35,044 bases of DNA from JBBUX01 sp037445775 (GCA_037445775.1 JBBIJX010000014.1:1-35044); one strand, 5' to 3'; numbered from the stretch's first letter, positions 7,809-16,452 are shown. Program-made: numbers and translations. The notes: generated from the sequence alone by a model not told the origin.

Positions 7809-9227
7809 TCAGTCCTGCTTCTCGGGCTCGCCCTCAGAATCCTCCGCAGCGACCTCATCGGCGTCGGCGGCGACATCGTCAGTTAGCTCCTCGGCGGAAG
7901 CCTCTTCGACCTCGGCATCCTCAGGAACAGCGACGATCTCGATGACGGCATCGGCATCGGCTTCGCCGTCGGTGTCGACCGTCACAACGGCCTCGTCCAC
8001 GGCGGCCTCGTCCACGGCGGCCTCGTCCACGGCTTCGTGGCCCTCGCCTTCCTCGCCCTCGGGGGCCTCGGTGGCCTCAGGCGCTTCGCTCCCGCCACGG
8101 ATCTCGATCTCGAAGCCAAGCGTCTCGGCCGCAGCGCGCATCGACAGCGAGATCCGGCGCCTCTCCTCGTCGATATCCATGACCTTGACGTGAACCTTGT
8201 CGCCCACGTTCGCGACCTGGTCCGGCGTCTCGACGTGCCCCTTCGCCATCTCAGAGATGTGCACGAGGCCTTCGATACCGTCGCCCAGCTCCACAAACCC
8301 ACCGAATGGCACCAGCTTGGTGACCGTGCCCTCGATGATCGAATCGATCGGGAAGTTCTTGACGAGCTGCTTCCACGGATCCTCGGTGGTCTGCTTCAGG
8401 CCGAGGCTGATGCGCTCGCGCGAGAGGTCGACGTCGAGTACCTGCACGTTTACCGGGTCGCCCACCTTGACGACCTCGGACGGATGGTTCACGTGGCTCC
8501 AGCTGAGCTCAGAGATGTGCACGAGTCCGTCGATGCCGCCCAGGTCGACGAAGGCTCCGAAGTCGACGATGCTCGAGACCGCGCCCGGAAGGATCATCCC
8601 CTTCTGCAGCTTGCCCAGAATCTCGGCGCGCTCGTGCTTGCGGCCCTCCTCGAGCACCACTCGGCGTGAGAGCACGACATTGTTGCGGTTGCGGTCCATC
8701 TCGATGACGCGCGCCTCGAGGCGGGTGCCGGTGTACGTCGAGAGGTCCTTGACGCGCCGGAGGTCGACGAGTGACGCCGGCAGGAAGCCGCGCAGACCGA
8801 TGTCCACGATCAGGCCGCCCTTGACGACCTCGATGACCTCGCCCTCGACGGTCTCGCCGGCCTCGAACTTCTCCTCGATCTTGCCCCACGCGCGCTCGTA
8901 CTCGGCGCGCTTCTTCGAAAGGATCAGACGCCCGTCCTTGTCCTCCTTCTGGAGAACCAGCGCCTCGATCTCGTCGCCCACGCTCACGATCTCAGACGGA
9001 TCGGCGTCCTTGCGGATGGACAGCTCGCGGGCCGGGATCACACCCTCGGACTTGTAGCCGATGTCGAGCAGCACCTCGTCGCGCTCGACGCGCACGACCT
9101 TGCCGTTCACCAGATCGCCGTCGTCGAAGTCGGTCAGTGTACCGTCGATGAGCGCTTCCATCTCCTCGGCGGTGTACTCGGTCTGCTCGATGACCGTTCC
9201 GTACTGTTCCTGCTCCTGGTCGCTCAT
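7809..9227 (-). CDS. rpsA: 30S ribosomal protein S1
   Basis: 472 residues with four S1 (OB-fold RNA-binding) domains at about residues 36-110, 120-195, 205-280 and 290-365. The last two carry the standard GLVHISE core (GIDGLVHISELSWSHV and GIEGLVHISEMAKGHV). S1 helps the 30S subunit bind and unfold mRNA leaders. Four domains plus a long disordered acidic tail is the actinobacterial form rather than the six-domain E. coli form. The tail (about 380-472) is rich in Glu, Asp and Ala and contains a three-fold AVDEA repeat. The start ATG at 9227 follows AAAGGGG with 10-nt spacing. A separate promoter and a ~150-nt leader with repeats lie upstream. Confidence 0.96.
   Translation of the reverse strand: MSDQEQEQYGTVIEQTEYTAEEMEALIDGTLTDFDDGDLVNGKVVRVERDEVLLDIGYKSEGVIPARELSIRKDADPSEIVSVGDEIEALVLQKEDKDGRLILSKKRAEYERAWGKIEEKFEAGETVEGEVIEVVKGGLIVDIGLRGFLPASLVDLRRVKDLSTYTGTRLEARVIEMDRNRNNVVLSRRVVLEEGRKHERAEILGKLQKGMILPGAVSSIVDFGAFVDLGGIDGLVHISELSWSHVNHPSEVVKVGDPVNVQVLDVDLSRERISLGLKQTTEDPWKQLVKNFPIDSIIEGTVTKLVPFGGFVELGDGIEGLVHISEMAKGHVETPDQVANVGDKVHVKVMDIDEERRRISLSMRAAAETLGFEIEIRGGSEAPEATEAPEGEEGEGHEAVDEAAVDEAAVDEAVVTVDTDGEADADAVIEIVAVPEDAEVEEASAEELTDDVAADADEVAAEDSEGEPEKQD
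7989..8033. repeat. three perfect 15-bp tandem repeats in the rpsA tail
   Basis: The unit GGCCTCGTCCACGGC occurs three times head-to-tail (7989-8003, 8004-8018, 8019-8033). It encodes the repeated acidic pentapeptide AVDEA in the tail of S1. Being perfect and in multiples of three, it can gain or lose units by slippage without breaking the frame. Confidence 0.95.
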
Positions 9228-9275
9228 TGCGGTTGGACCCCTTTCACGCTCGGGGCCCCGGCGTTCATGTCCGTC

Positions 9276-9321
9276 GCCTACAGGGTCGTCGTCGCCAACA
9301 GGGCTGCTCGATGCCTACAGG
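9276..9321 (-). repeat. three evenly spaced CCTGTWGGC motifs in the rpsA leader
   Basis: On the minus strand CCTGTAGGC (9321-9313), CCTGTTGGC (9302-9294) and CCTGTAGGC (9284-9276) occur 18-19 bp apart, between the rpsA promoter and start codon. S1 is known in proteobacteria to repress its own mRNA through leader structure; a repeated RNA-binding motif here could serve the same purpose, which is inference. Confidence 0.6.
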
Positions 9322-9386
9322 TGCCTTACATGTCCTCGGGGGCCTGCATTCGTCCCGCACCAGCTTGTCCGGTGCGCCAAAGGCGC

Positions 9387-9415
9387 AGTATAGCGCGTGC
9401 GGTCTGCGATTTCCA
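9387..9415 (-). promoter_or_regulatory. rpsA promoter
   Basis: Minus strand: -35 TGGAAA (9415-9410), 17-bp spacer, -10 TATACT (9392-9387). A small hairpin GCGCC-TTT-GGCGC follows directly at 9386-9374, at the expected 5' end of the transcript. The leader to the ATG would be about 150 nt. Confidence 0.65.
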
Positions 9416-9457
9416 GCGCACACGCACCCGGGCGTATCCCCTCACTGGCCTGCGCGC

Positions 9458-12139
9458 CTACTTCGCTTCGGCCCAGTTCGGCCCGCTGGCCACCGACACG
9501 TCGAGCGGTACGCTCATGTCATACACGCCGCCCATGGCCTCGCTGACCATCGCGGACAAGCGGCCGACTTCCCCGGGCGGTGCTTCGAAGACGAGTTCAT
9601 CGTGCACCTGCAGGACCATGCGGCTGAGGTAGGAGTCCGCGCGCAGCCGCCGGTCGACCTCGATCATCGCGAGCTTCATGATGTCTGCGGCGCTCCCCTG
9701 CATCGGGTGGTTCATCGCCGTACGTTCGCCGAACGACCGCAGGTTGTACGTCGACGACCTGAGCTCCGGGATTCGCCGCTTGCGCCCGAACATCGTCACC
9801 GCGAACCCGTCGCGGTGCGCCGCGGCGATCGTCTCGTCTAGGAACGCGCGCACTTGCGGGTAGGCGGCGTAGTAGCGATCGATCATCGCCTGCGCCTCGG
9901 CGTTGGGGATTCTGAGCGTCTCGGCAAGCCCGTGTGCGGTCTGACCGTAGATGATGCCGAAGTTCACCGCCTTCGCCTTCGCCCGCATCCCCGGCTCGAC
10001 ATCCGCGACATCGACGCCGAACACGCGCGCGGCCGTCGCGGCGTGAAAGTCCGCACCGCTCGTGAACGCTTCGATGAGGCCGGAGTCGCCGGAGAGGTGC
10101 GCGAGGATGCGCAGCTCGATCTGACTGTAGTCCGCAGAAACGATGACATCGCCGGAACGTGCTGGCACGAACGCCGAACGGATTCTTCGCCCCAGATCGG
10201 TGCGAACAGGGATGTTCTGCAGGTTCGGGTTGCTAGACGAGAGCCGACCCGTGGCCGCCACCGTCTGGTTGAAGCTCGTATGCAACCGCCCGTCGCCGCC
10301 GAGCATCTTCGGCAGCGCGTCCAGGTAGGTGCTCGTGAGCTTGGTGAGCTCGCGATACGAGACGACCTTCTCGGCGATCGGGTGCAGCGGTGCCAGGGTG
10401 GCGAGCACGCTCGCGTCCGTCGAATACCCGGTCTTAGTGCGCTTCTGCGGTGGCAGACCCAGCTTCTCGAAGAGCACCTCGGCAAGCTGTTTCGGGGAGT
10501 CGATGGTGAACTCGCAGCCAGCGATCTCGTGGATCTGCGTGCGCAGCCCGTCGATGCCGGCTCTCGTCTGCGTAGCAAGCGCCTCGAGCACTCTCGTGTC
10601 GATGCCCACACCCGCGCGCTCCATGCGGGCCAGCACCGGCACGAGCGCCATCTCAATATCGCGGAACACCGCACCCGAGCCGTCCGAATCGAGCCGCCGC
10701 TCAAGCTCTGCGGCAGTGTCTGACACCGCCCGAGCGAGCGAGACGGCAGCGGGCAGATCGTCAGTGGCCTCGGTAAGCGGGCGGCCTAGGTAGTCGGCGG
10801 ACAGGCCGGCGACATCGTAGGAGGACCGGTTCGACTCGAGCAGGTAGGCGGCGATCCCGACATCGAAGATGCGCGCCGCGTCGATGTCGAGCGCACGCGC
10901 ATCGCAGGGCGCCGACTCGTCCGGCGGGCACAACTCCTGGAGCAGTGCCTTCGCGTCGGCCGACGCCACACGCCCGCTTCCAAGCAACTCCGACAGCACG
11001 GCTGGCGCGTCCGGCTCGCCGAACAGCGCGGTAGCGTCCGGACCTGCGACGGCGACGTCGCGTGTGTCACAGAAGAGCGTGTCGCCCGTCTCACCGAATG
11101 CGATGCCGAGCCACGATGTCTCTCCCGCATCGATCCAGCCGCGGACTCGCGTTCGGGCCGCGTCGCCCGTCAGGAGCGCCTGCGGTAGTCCGGCGACGGT
11201 CGCGTCGCGCATCGCGTCGACGCCGGGCTCATCGCCCGTCTCCTGTGCACCCCAGGCGGGCCCCCGCAGCGCAAGCACCCGCTCAAGCAGGGAGGTGAAG
11301 CGCAGCTCAGAGAACGCGTGTGCGATGCGCCCGGCGTCGAACCCGCCAAAACGCACGGCGCCCAGGTCGAGTTCGAGCGGCACATCACACGCGATCGTCG
11401 CGACGGTGCGACTCGCGCGCGCGGCACCCTCGTGTTCGGCGAGGTTCTGTCCCACTTTGCCGGCGATGCGCCCGTCCCGCGCCGCCTCGAGCACCGCCTC
11501 GAGCGTGCCGTGCTCCTGCAATAGCTTGGCCGCCGTCTTCTCGCCGATGCCCGGCACCCCCGGGATGTTGTCGCTCGTGTCGCCCTTCAGCCCGAGGTAG
11601 TCGGGCACCTGGACAGGAGTGACCCCGTAGCGCTCGACCACGTCTTCAGGCCCCATGATCACGATGTCCGTGATCCCTTTGCGCGTGGTGACAACCTTCA
11701 CGTGGTCCGTGACCAGCTGGAACGCGTCACGGTCACCGGTCACGAGCAGGACGTCTAGTCCCGCCTGCTCGCCGCGCCGGGCGAGCGTACCCAGAATGTC
11801 GTCGCCTTCCCAGCCGTCGACCTCCACGATTGGCACGTCGAGTGCCTCGAGAAGCTGCTTGACGGTGGGGAACTGCGCCTTGAGCGACTCGGCCGTGGGG
11901 GGCCGGTGCACCTTGTACTGCTTGAGCGCCTCGGTGCGAAACGCGGGCTTGCCGCGGTCGAAGGCGACGATCACGCCAGATGGCCTCAAGTCCTGCACCA
12001 TCTTCACAAGCATCGAGACGAATCCGAACGCGGCGTTGGTGGGCCGACCGTCCGGCGCGGTCATGGACTCCGGGAGCGCGTGGAACGCGCGGTGGATGAG
12101 ACTGTTGCCGTCGATGACGGCGATGGTGCCTTGAGACAT
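9458..12139 (-). CDS. polA: DNA polymerase I
   Basis: 893 residues. The N-terminal ~290 residues are the 5' nuclease (IAVIDGNSLIHRAFHALP, GWEGDDILGTLA, TGDRDAFQLV, GLKGDTSDNIPGVPGIGEKTA), which removes RNA primers and flaps. Residues about 300-480 fold like a 3'-5' exonuclease but lack the DxE motif and other acidic residues, so proofreading is probably absent. The polymerase domain has motif A SADYSQIELRILAHLSGD (about 670), motif B KAVNFGIIYGQT (about 725) and motif C QVHDELVFE (about 845). The start at 12139 (MSQGTIAVIDGN) fits the family and has AAAGG upstream; an upstream start in the same frame would add 33 non-conserved residues. Confidence 0.97.
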   Translation of the reverse strand: MSQGTIAVIDGNSLIHRAFHALPESMTAPDGRPTNAAFGFVSMLVKMVQDLRPSGVIVAFDRGKPAFRTEALKQYKVHRPPTAESLKAQFPTVKQLLEALDVPIVEVDGWEGDDILGTLARRGEQAGLDVLLVTGDRDAFQLVTDHVKVVTTRKGITDIVIMGPEDVVERYGVTPVQVPDYLGLKGDTSDNIPGVPGIGEKTAAKLLQEHGTLEAVLEAARDGRIAGKVGQNLAEHEGAARASRTVATIACDVPLELDLGAVRFGGFDAGRIAHAFSELRFTSLLERVLALRGPAWGAQETGDEPGVDAMRDATVAGLPQALLTGDAARTRVRGWIDAGETSWLGIAFGETGDTLFCDTRDVAVAGPDATALFGEPDAPAVLSELLGSGRVASADAKALLQELCPPDESAPCDARALDIDAARIFDVGIAAYLLESNRSSYDVAGLSADYLGRPLTEATDDLPAAVSLARAVSDTAAELERRLDSDGSGAVFRDIEMALVPVLARMERAGVGIDTRVLEALATQTRAGIDGLRTQIHEIAGCEFTIDSPKQLAEVLFEKLGLPPQKRTKTGYSTDASVLATLAPLHPIAEKVVSYRELTKLTSTYLDALPKMLGGDGRLHTSFNQTVAATGRLSSSNPNLQNIPVRTDLGRRIRSAFVPARSGDVIVSADYSQIELRILAHLSGDSGLIEAFTSGADFHAATAARVFGVDVADVEPGMRAKAKAVNFGIIYGQTAHGLAETLRIPNAEAQAMIDRYYAAYPQVRAFLDETIAAAHRDGFAVTMFGRKRRIPELRSSTYNLRSFGERTAMNHPMQGSAADIMKLAMIEVDRRLRADSYLSRMVLQVHDELVFEAPPGEVGRLSAMVSEAMGGVYDMSVPLDVSVASGPNWAEAK

Positions 12140-12191
12140 CGAAGCGTGGCCTTTCGGGAAGGAACCGGAGTGTGGTGCTCGCCCACAACCG

Positions 12192-12197
12192 AGTGTA
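12192..12197 (-). promoter_or_regulatory. possible -10 element for polA
   Basis: TACACT on the minus strand, 53 bp before the polA start. The same hexamer is used as -10 in front of the hdrBC-glutamate synthase operon. No recognisable -35 lies at the right distance. The rest of 12140-12291 shows no gene. Confidence 0.35.
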
Positions 12198-12291
12198 CCC
12201 GAGGCGCTGACGAGGGGATCCCACATGAGCTTCTTCAACTGGGCGGCGCCGCTCTTCGGGCGCGGTGCGCGCGTAGTCGCTTGTCACGGCC

Positions 12292-12963
12292 TCAAGCGTT
12301 CCAGAGATACCCAACGTTGCGCACGGTCTCAAGGCGGCGCGACAGCTCCGGTCCGATCTTCGCCCGCACGCGCCGCACGTGCACGTCGACCGTTCGGGAG
12401 CCGCCGTAGTAGTCACTCCCCCACACCCGCCTCAGCAGCGCCTCGCGCGAGTATGTACGACCTGGATGCGTGGCAAGGAAGGCGAAGAGCGCGTATTCGA
12501 GGTAGGTGAAGTCGACCGGCGCCCCGTCGACGTTGGCTTGGTACGTAGCGAGGTTCAGCGTCAGGTTCTCGACGCGCACGATCTCGTCAGATGAGACCTC
12601 CTCGCCCGGCCACAGCAGATTGCGCGCACGCATCGTGAGCTCAGCGGATGAGCCACCGCGGACGAAGAAGTCCGATCTGACACGTACCGGCAGCCGCAGG
12701 CCCGAAAGCGCCTCGGGCTCCACGATGACGAGGAGGCGCGTCTCGCCGCCTTCAGCGAACACGAACTCCGCCGCCGTAAGTGCGCTTTCTGGGACGCGCC
12801 CACCGTCGATGACGACCAGGTGGGCGTCGCGCTTGAGCGCCTCTTCGGCGATGCCCGCAAGCGGCGACTCGAACATCACGAGGTCGAGAACCTCGAGCGT
12901 CGAGCGTACCCACCCCGCCGTCAAGTCGTCGTCAGACGCGATGATCACGCGCTTCATGTGCAT
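12292..12963 (-). CDS. GlnR-like orphan OmpR-family regulator
   Basis: 223 residues: a receiver-like N-terminal domain (about 1-115) and an OmpR-type winged-helix domain (about 130-223). The C-terminal half (RRVWGSDYYGGSRTVDVHV, RRVRAKIGP, ETVRNVGYLW) is strikingly like actinobacterial GlnR, the global regulator of nitrogen assimilation. The receiver domain keeps an Asp (VVIDGG, about D54) but lacks the switch Ser/Thr and Lys environment, and no kinase gene is adjacent; GlnR itself works without classical phosphorylation. It lies 102 bp downstream of glnA, and a GlnR-type box precedes glnA, which supports the assignment. AAGGAG lies 10 nt before the chosen ATG at 12963. A phosphate-type or other OmpR regulator remains possible. 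Confidence 0.8.
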   Translation of the reverse strand: MHMKRVIIASDDDLTAGWVRSTLEVLDLVMFESPLAGIAEEALKRDAHLVVIDGGRVPESALTAAEFVFAEGGETRLLVIVEPEALSGLRLPVRVRSDFFVRGGSSAELTMRARNLLWPGEEVSSDEIVRVENLTLNLATYQANVDGAPVDFTYLEYALFAFLATHPGRTYSREALLRRVWGSDYYGGSRTVDVHVRRVRAKIGPELSRRLETVRNVGYLWNA

Positions 12964-13005
12964 GATTCTAGCGCTCCTTGTGCGCCCCGGCGCGGTGCCG
13001 AACGG

Positions 13006-13041
13006 ACGGCGCCGAACGCGGTCTCCCGCGCTCGGCGCCGT
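13006..13041 (-). terminator. 16-bp hairpin with GAGA tetraloop after glnA
   Basis: On the minus strand ACGGCGCCGA and TCGGCGCCGT form ten perfect pairs, extended inward by six more (GCGCGG with CCGCGT, one G-U), closed by a GAGA GNRA-type tetraloop. It lies 25 bp after the glnA stop codon. There is no U-tract. It probably ends or protects the 3' end of the glnA transcript before the GlnR-like gene. Confidence 0.65.
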
Positions 13042-13065
13042 TGCCGGTCTCCGTCGATTCGGTTG

Positions 13066-14397
13066 TTAGATGACGCTCAGGTAGCGGTCCATCTCCCACC
13101 GGGTGACGTGCTTGATGTACTCGGCCCACTCGGCCTTCTTGTTCTCGGCGTAGAAGGCGTGGATGTGCTCGCCCAGGATGTCCTTCATCGCCGCGGAGCC
13201 CTCGAAGAGCTCGATCGCCTCGCCGAGGTTCTTCGGCAACGTCTTGATGCCGGCGGCCTCGAGTTCGTCGTGGCTCATCTCGAAGATGTCGTTCGTGGCC
13301 TCAGGCATGAGCTCCAGCCGCTCCTCGATGCCCTTGAGACCGGCGCCCAGCATCACAGCGAAGGCGAGGTAGGGATTGCAGGAGGGGTCCGGCGAGCGCA
13401 GCTCGATGCGGGTGGCGGCCTCCTTGCCCGGCTTGTAGAGCGGCACGCGGACCATCGCCGAGCGGTTGCGCTGCGCCCACGAAACGTATGTGGGGGCCTC
13501 ATACCCCGGCACGAGACGCTTGTACGAGTTCACGAGCGGGTTCGTGACCGCGCAGAACTCCGGCGCGTACTTGAGCAGACCGGCGATGTAGTGCTTCGCG
13601 ACCTCCGAGAGGTGCGCGGGGTCGCCGGCGTCGTAGAACGCGTTGCCGTCCTTGGTCCACAGCGACTGGTGTGTGTGCATGCCCGAGCCGTTCTGGCCCT
13701 CGATGGGCTTGGGCATGAACGTCGCGTAGACGCCGTTGGCGTGCGCGATCTCCTTGACCACGAGGCGATAGGTCATGACGGCGTCGGCCATCGTGAGCGC
13801 GTCCTGGTAGCGCAGGTCGATCTCGTGCTGAGACGGCGCGACCTCGTGGTGGCTGTATTCGACGGGGATGCCCATCTTCTCAAGCGTGAGCACCGTCTCG
13901 CGCCGCAGGTCGCTCGCGACGTCGAGCGGAGTCAGGTCGAAGTAGCCGCCCTTGTCGAGAATCTCAGTACCCTTGTCGTCGGCGAAGTAGAAGAACTCGA
14001 GCTCGGGGCCGACATACATCGTGTAGCCCATGTCGGCAGCCTTCTTGAGCATGCGCTTGAGAGCGTAGCGCGGATCGCCCTCGAACGGCGTGCCGTCGGG
14101 CTTGGTGACGTCGGCAAAGAGACGGGCTACGCCCTGCTCCTCCGGCCGCCACGGGATGACCTGGAAGGTGCTCGCGTCCGGGAACGCCACCATGTCGGAC
14201 TCCTCGATGCGGGTGAACCCGTCGATTGAGGAGCCGTCGAAGCCCATGCCTTCGGCGAACGCTCCCTCGAGCTCGCTGTCGGTCACAGCGAAGGACTTCA
14301 GCACGCCGAGCACGTCGGTGAACCAGAAGCGGATGAACTTGATGTCGCGCTCCTCCACCACCTTGAGGACGTAGTCCTTGTCGAATGCAGCTACCAT
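13066..14397 (-). CDS. glnA: glutamine synthetase, type GSI-alpha
   Basis: 443 residues. Converts glutamate, ammonia and ATP to glutamine as a dodecamer in the cytoplasm. Conserved stretches: FDGSSIDGFTRIEESDM (with the Arg used for feedback inhibition in GSI-alpha enzymes), GPELEFFYF, HHEVAPSQHEIDLRY, GSGMHTHQSLW, NSYKRLVPGYEAP, RNRSAMVRVP and RIELRSPDPSCNPYLAF. The length matches the Bacillus-type alpha form (about 444) rather than the longer adenylylated beta form. The ATG at 14397 has GGAAGGGG at good spacing. A GlnR-type box lies about 93 bp upstream of the start and the GlnR-like gene lies downstream, so nitrogen control at transcription is likely. It works with the glutamate synthase encoded at 16.4-20 kb. 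Confidence 0.97.
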   Translation of the reverse strand: MVAAFDKDYVLKVVEERDIKFIRFWFTDVLGVLKSFAVTDSELEGAFAEGMGFDGSSIDGFTRIEESDMVAFPDASTFQVIPWRPEEQGVARLFADVTKPDGTPFEGDPRYALKRMLKKAADMGYTMYVGPELEFFYFADDKGTEILDKGGYFDLTPLDVASDLRRETVLTLEKMGIPVEYSHHEVAPSQHEIDLRYQDALTMADAVMTYRLVVKEIAHANGVYATFMPKPIEGQNGSGMHTHQSLWTKDGNAFYDAGDPAHLSEVAKHYIAGLLKYAPEFCAVTNPLVNSYKRLVPGYEAPTYVSWAQRNRSAMVRVPLYKPGKEAATRIELRSPDPSCNPYLAFAVMLGAGLKGIEERLELMPEATNDIFEMSHDELEAAGIKTLPKNLGEAIELFEGSAAMKDILGEHIHAFYAENKKAEWAEYIKHVTRWEMDRYLSVI

Positions 14398-14489
14398 TCC
14401 GAAGACCCCTTCCTTTCGGTCACCGGCCGGTCGGCCTACTGCCGCCCGAGTCATCGCGAATCCATGAGATACACCATACGGCCCACCGT

Positions 14490-14505
14490 GTTTCGACGGT
14501 GTTAC
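14490..14505 (-). promoter_or_regulatory. GlnR-type box upstream of glnA
   Basis: Minus strand GTAAC-ACCGTC-GAAAC matches exactly the GTnAC-N6-GAAAC half-operator of actinobacterial GlnR. It is 93 bp before the glnA ATG and ends near where a -35 would be if TGTATC or TATCTC serves as -10. The box also lies in a small inverted repeat (CACCGT/ACGGTG). A second half-operator directly downstream is not apparent. Confidence 0.6.
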
Positions 14506-14549
14506 GGCTTCCGCGCACGCGTTCAACCCCGTACCCGAGAGTGCCCGAC

Positions 14550-14558
14550 TGGTACAAT
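14550..14558 (+). promoter_or_regulatory. extended -10 promoter of the O-antigen-ligase-like gene
   Basis: TGG-TACAAT on the plus strand is an extended -10 (TGnTAnnnT). It lies 33 bp before the TTG start codon; the -35 is weak (CGTACC at 17-bp spacing). It is divergent from glnA. Confidence 0.5.
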
Positions 14559-14591
14559 CCCGCTATTGTCACCCCGGTTGAGGAGCGTGGC

Positions 14592-16424
14592 TTGCGCGGA
14601 TCAGAGACGCTCTCTCAAATCGTCCCGATCGCGCTCGCTGTGACGCTCGCGGCTCCGCTCGTCGCGCCCGCTAACCTCAACCCGGCCGTCTCGCTCGTGG
14701 TCGGGGCGCTCGTCGCGGCGGCGCTGGGTGCCCTCGCCCTGTCTCGCGGGCGCGACCGCCTGCGGACCTCATCCATGGTCGCCGTGGGCTCCGTGGTCGC
14801 GCTCGGCGCCTGGCTCACAGTGAGCGCGCTGCGAGCGGGCAATCCCGAAGTCTCGTTCATGGGCACGCTCGCTCAGCATACTGGCGCCGCGATCTACCTC
14901 GTGGCGGGCGCGTGGGCGCTCTCGGCGAGCCGGCTCGGCTCTCGGAGGAGCCTGCGCACCATCTGTGGCGTTGTCGCCGTGTCCGGGGGGCTCTTCGGCG
15001 TGATGGGTGTAGTCGAAGCGGCGACGACCGGGGCGCGCGGATGGGGGGCGGCCGCAGGCCCGTTCGAGAACTCCTCGAGCCTTGGCGCGTTCCTCGCGGT
15101 GTCGCTGTTCGCCGCAGCGGCGTGGTGGTTCGCGACGCGATCGACGGCAGCGCGTGTAACGGCCGTATCCTGCGCGCTCTCCGCCGTTTCGGGCCTCGCG
15201 GCGACCGAGTCACGCGCCGGCGTCACCGGCGTACTCGTCGGGCTCATCGTCATCTCTGCGCTCCGGCTCCCGATGGGGTTGCGCACCGATCGTCGCGTGC
15301 TCGCCATCGCCTTCCCCGGCACAGCGATCGTGTTCACAACCGGACTCGTCGCGGCGGCCGCGGGCAAGCTGCCGTCCGCGCTGACCGCGCTTGTAACGTC
15401 GATCGGCACGGACCGTGACGCGATCTGGCGCTCGGCTGCGGCCCAGTTCGCCCAGGCGCCCGTGTTTGGATCAGGTCCTGAGCAGTTCTCGGCGTGGGTC
15501 ACATGGTCGTTCGTCGGCGGTATGCTGCGCTACAACGGCACCTACGATCCGCACAACGTGCTCATGGGCATCGCGCTCGGCGGCGGCATCCTCGGCCTGG
15601 CACTCTGGGCGTTCGCAGCCGGCGCGACTGTGTGGGCCCAGGCCGGCGTGCTCGAGCGGACCGGAAAGCCGCGCGCGCTCCTGCCGGTGGTCGCCGCTCC
15701 AGCAGCACTGATCTCGGTCGCGCTATTCGCGTGGCTCACGCCGGCCGCCGTGATCGCCGCAGCCGCAATGACCGGCGCACTCCTCGCGGTCGACCGCCAT
15801 CCCGGCGACGGCGCGACCGCCGCCGACCCTGAGGTCGGCGAACGGGAGCCGTCCGCGACCCTTCCCGTCCCGTCTGTCCGCCATGTGCTTACGCTGCTCA
15901 CAGGCAGCGTCGTCGTCGCATGCGCACTGATCACCATCGAAGGCTTGCGGATGCTTCCCGTCGAATGGAGCTACACACGCCTCGCAGCCGACGCGCCCGC
16001 CACAGCGTACGCGGCGCTGTACGCCGAATGGCCGGACCCCTCGTACGCGGCGTCGGCCCTGGGTCGAGAACTGGACGCGTCTTCTGGAGGCGCGGTGCCC
16101 GGTTCGGGCGCGCGAGCGCTTCGCGCAGAACTCGCGATCCCAGTAGGTCACGCCGCCTACCACGTCGACCTGGCGATGAGCGAGATCTTCGTCGCACAAG
16201 ACGCGCTCGTAGCCGGAGAGGACGCGTGGGAGCGCTTCGAGCAGGCGATCGAGACGGGGGTGCGCGCGGATCCCGCGTCGGGCATCTGGTACACGATCGG
16301 CGCCGCACAGGCGAATGCGGAGGGCCGCACCGCCGAGCGCGACGAGTACGCGCGCGCGGCGCTCGAGCTCGACCCCGGCGCCGCCGAGCGCGCCTACCTC
16401 GAGTCGCTCGGCACGTCACCCTAG
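14592..16424 (+). CDS. O-antigen ligase/polymerase-like (Wzy_C) membrane protein
   Basis: 610 residues. I choose the TTG at 14592 because GAGGAG lies 6 nt upstream and because upstream sequence in the frame is intergenic. About ten hydrophobic segments alternate through residues 1-400 (SQIVPIALAVTLAAPLVAP onward), with one more near 440. The longest soluble loop contains the Wzy/WaaL-like patch around FGSGPEQFSAWVTWSFVGG and YDPHNVLMGIALGGG (His in DPHN is the typical ligase-family feature). The C-terminal ~150 residues are soluble and helical and look TPR-like (AWERFEQAIETGVRADPAS). The family joins or polymerises undecaprenyl-linked glycans at the outer face of the membrane. No other glycan genes are nearby, so the substrate is unknown. 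Confidence 0.8.
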   Translation: MRGSETLSQIVPIALAVTLAAPLVAPANLNPAVSLVVGALVAAALGALALSRGRDRLRTSSMVAVGSVVALGAWLTVSALRAGNPEVSFMGTLAQHTGAAIYLVAGAWALSASRLGSRRSLRTICGVVAVSGGLFGVMGVVEAATTGARGWGAAAGPFENSSSLGAFLAVSLFAAAAWWFATRSTAARVTAVSCALSAVSGLAATESRAGVTGVLVGLIVISALRLPMGLRTDRRVLAIAFPGTAIVFTTGLVAAAAGKLPSALTALVTSIGTDRDAIWRSAAAQFAQAPVFGSGPEQFSAWVTWSFVGGMLRYNGTYDPHNVLMGIALGGGILGLALWAFAAGATVWAQAGVLERTGKPRALLPVVAAPAALISVALFAWLTPAAVIAAAAMTGALLAVDRHPGDGATAADPEVGEREPSATLPVPSVRHVLTLLTGSVVVACALITIEGLRMLPVEWSYTRLAADAPATAYAALYAEWPDPSYAASALGRELDASSGGAVPGSGARALRAELAIPVGHAAYHVDLAMSEIFVAQDALVAGEDAWERFEQAIETGVRADPASGIWYTIGAAQANAEGRTAERDEYARAALELDPGAAERAYLESLGTSP

Positions 16425-16452
16425 AGCGCCCGGGCCGGTACTTGGCCGGGCC

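Noticed and set aside
9458..12139. Intact proofreading exonuclease in DNA polymerase I
   Set aside because: The exonuclease-like region lacks the DxE and later acidic motifs, so only a structural remnant can be claimed.
14401..14505. Possible second ANTAR hexaloop pair upstream of glnA
   Set aside because: The stem CACCGT/ACGGTG has a six-base loop, but it starts with C, not A; the only other candidate (CCG-ACCGGC-CGG) has 3-4 bp, and no terminator overlaps it.
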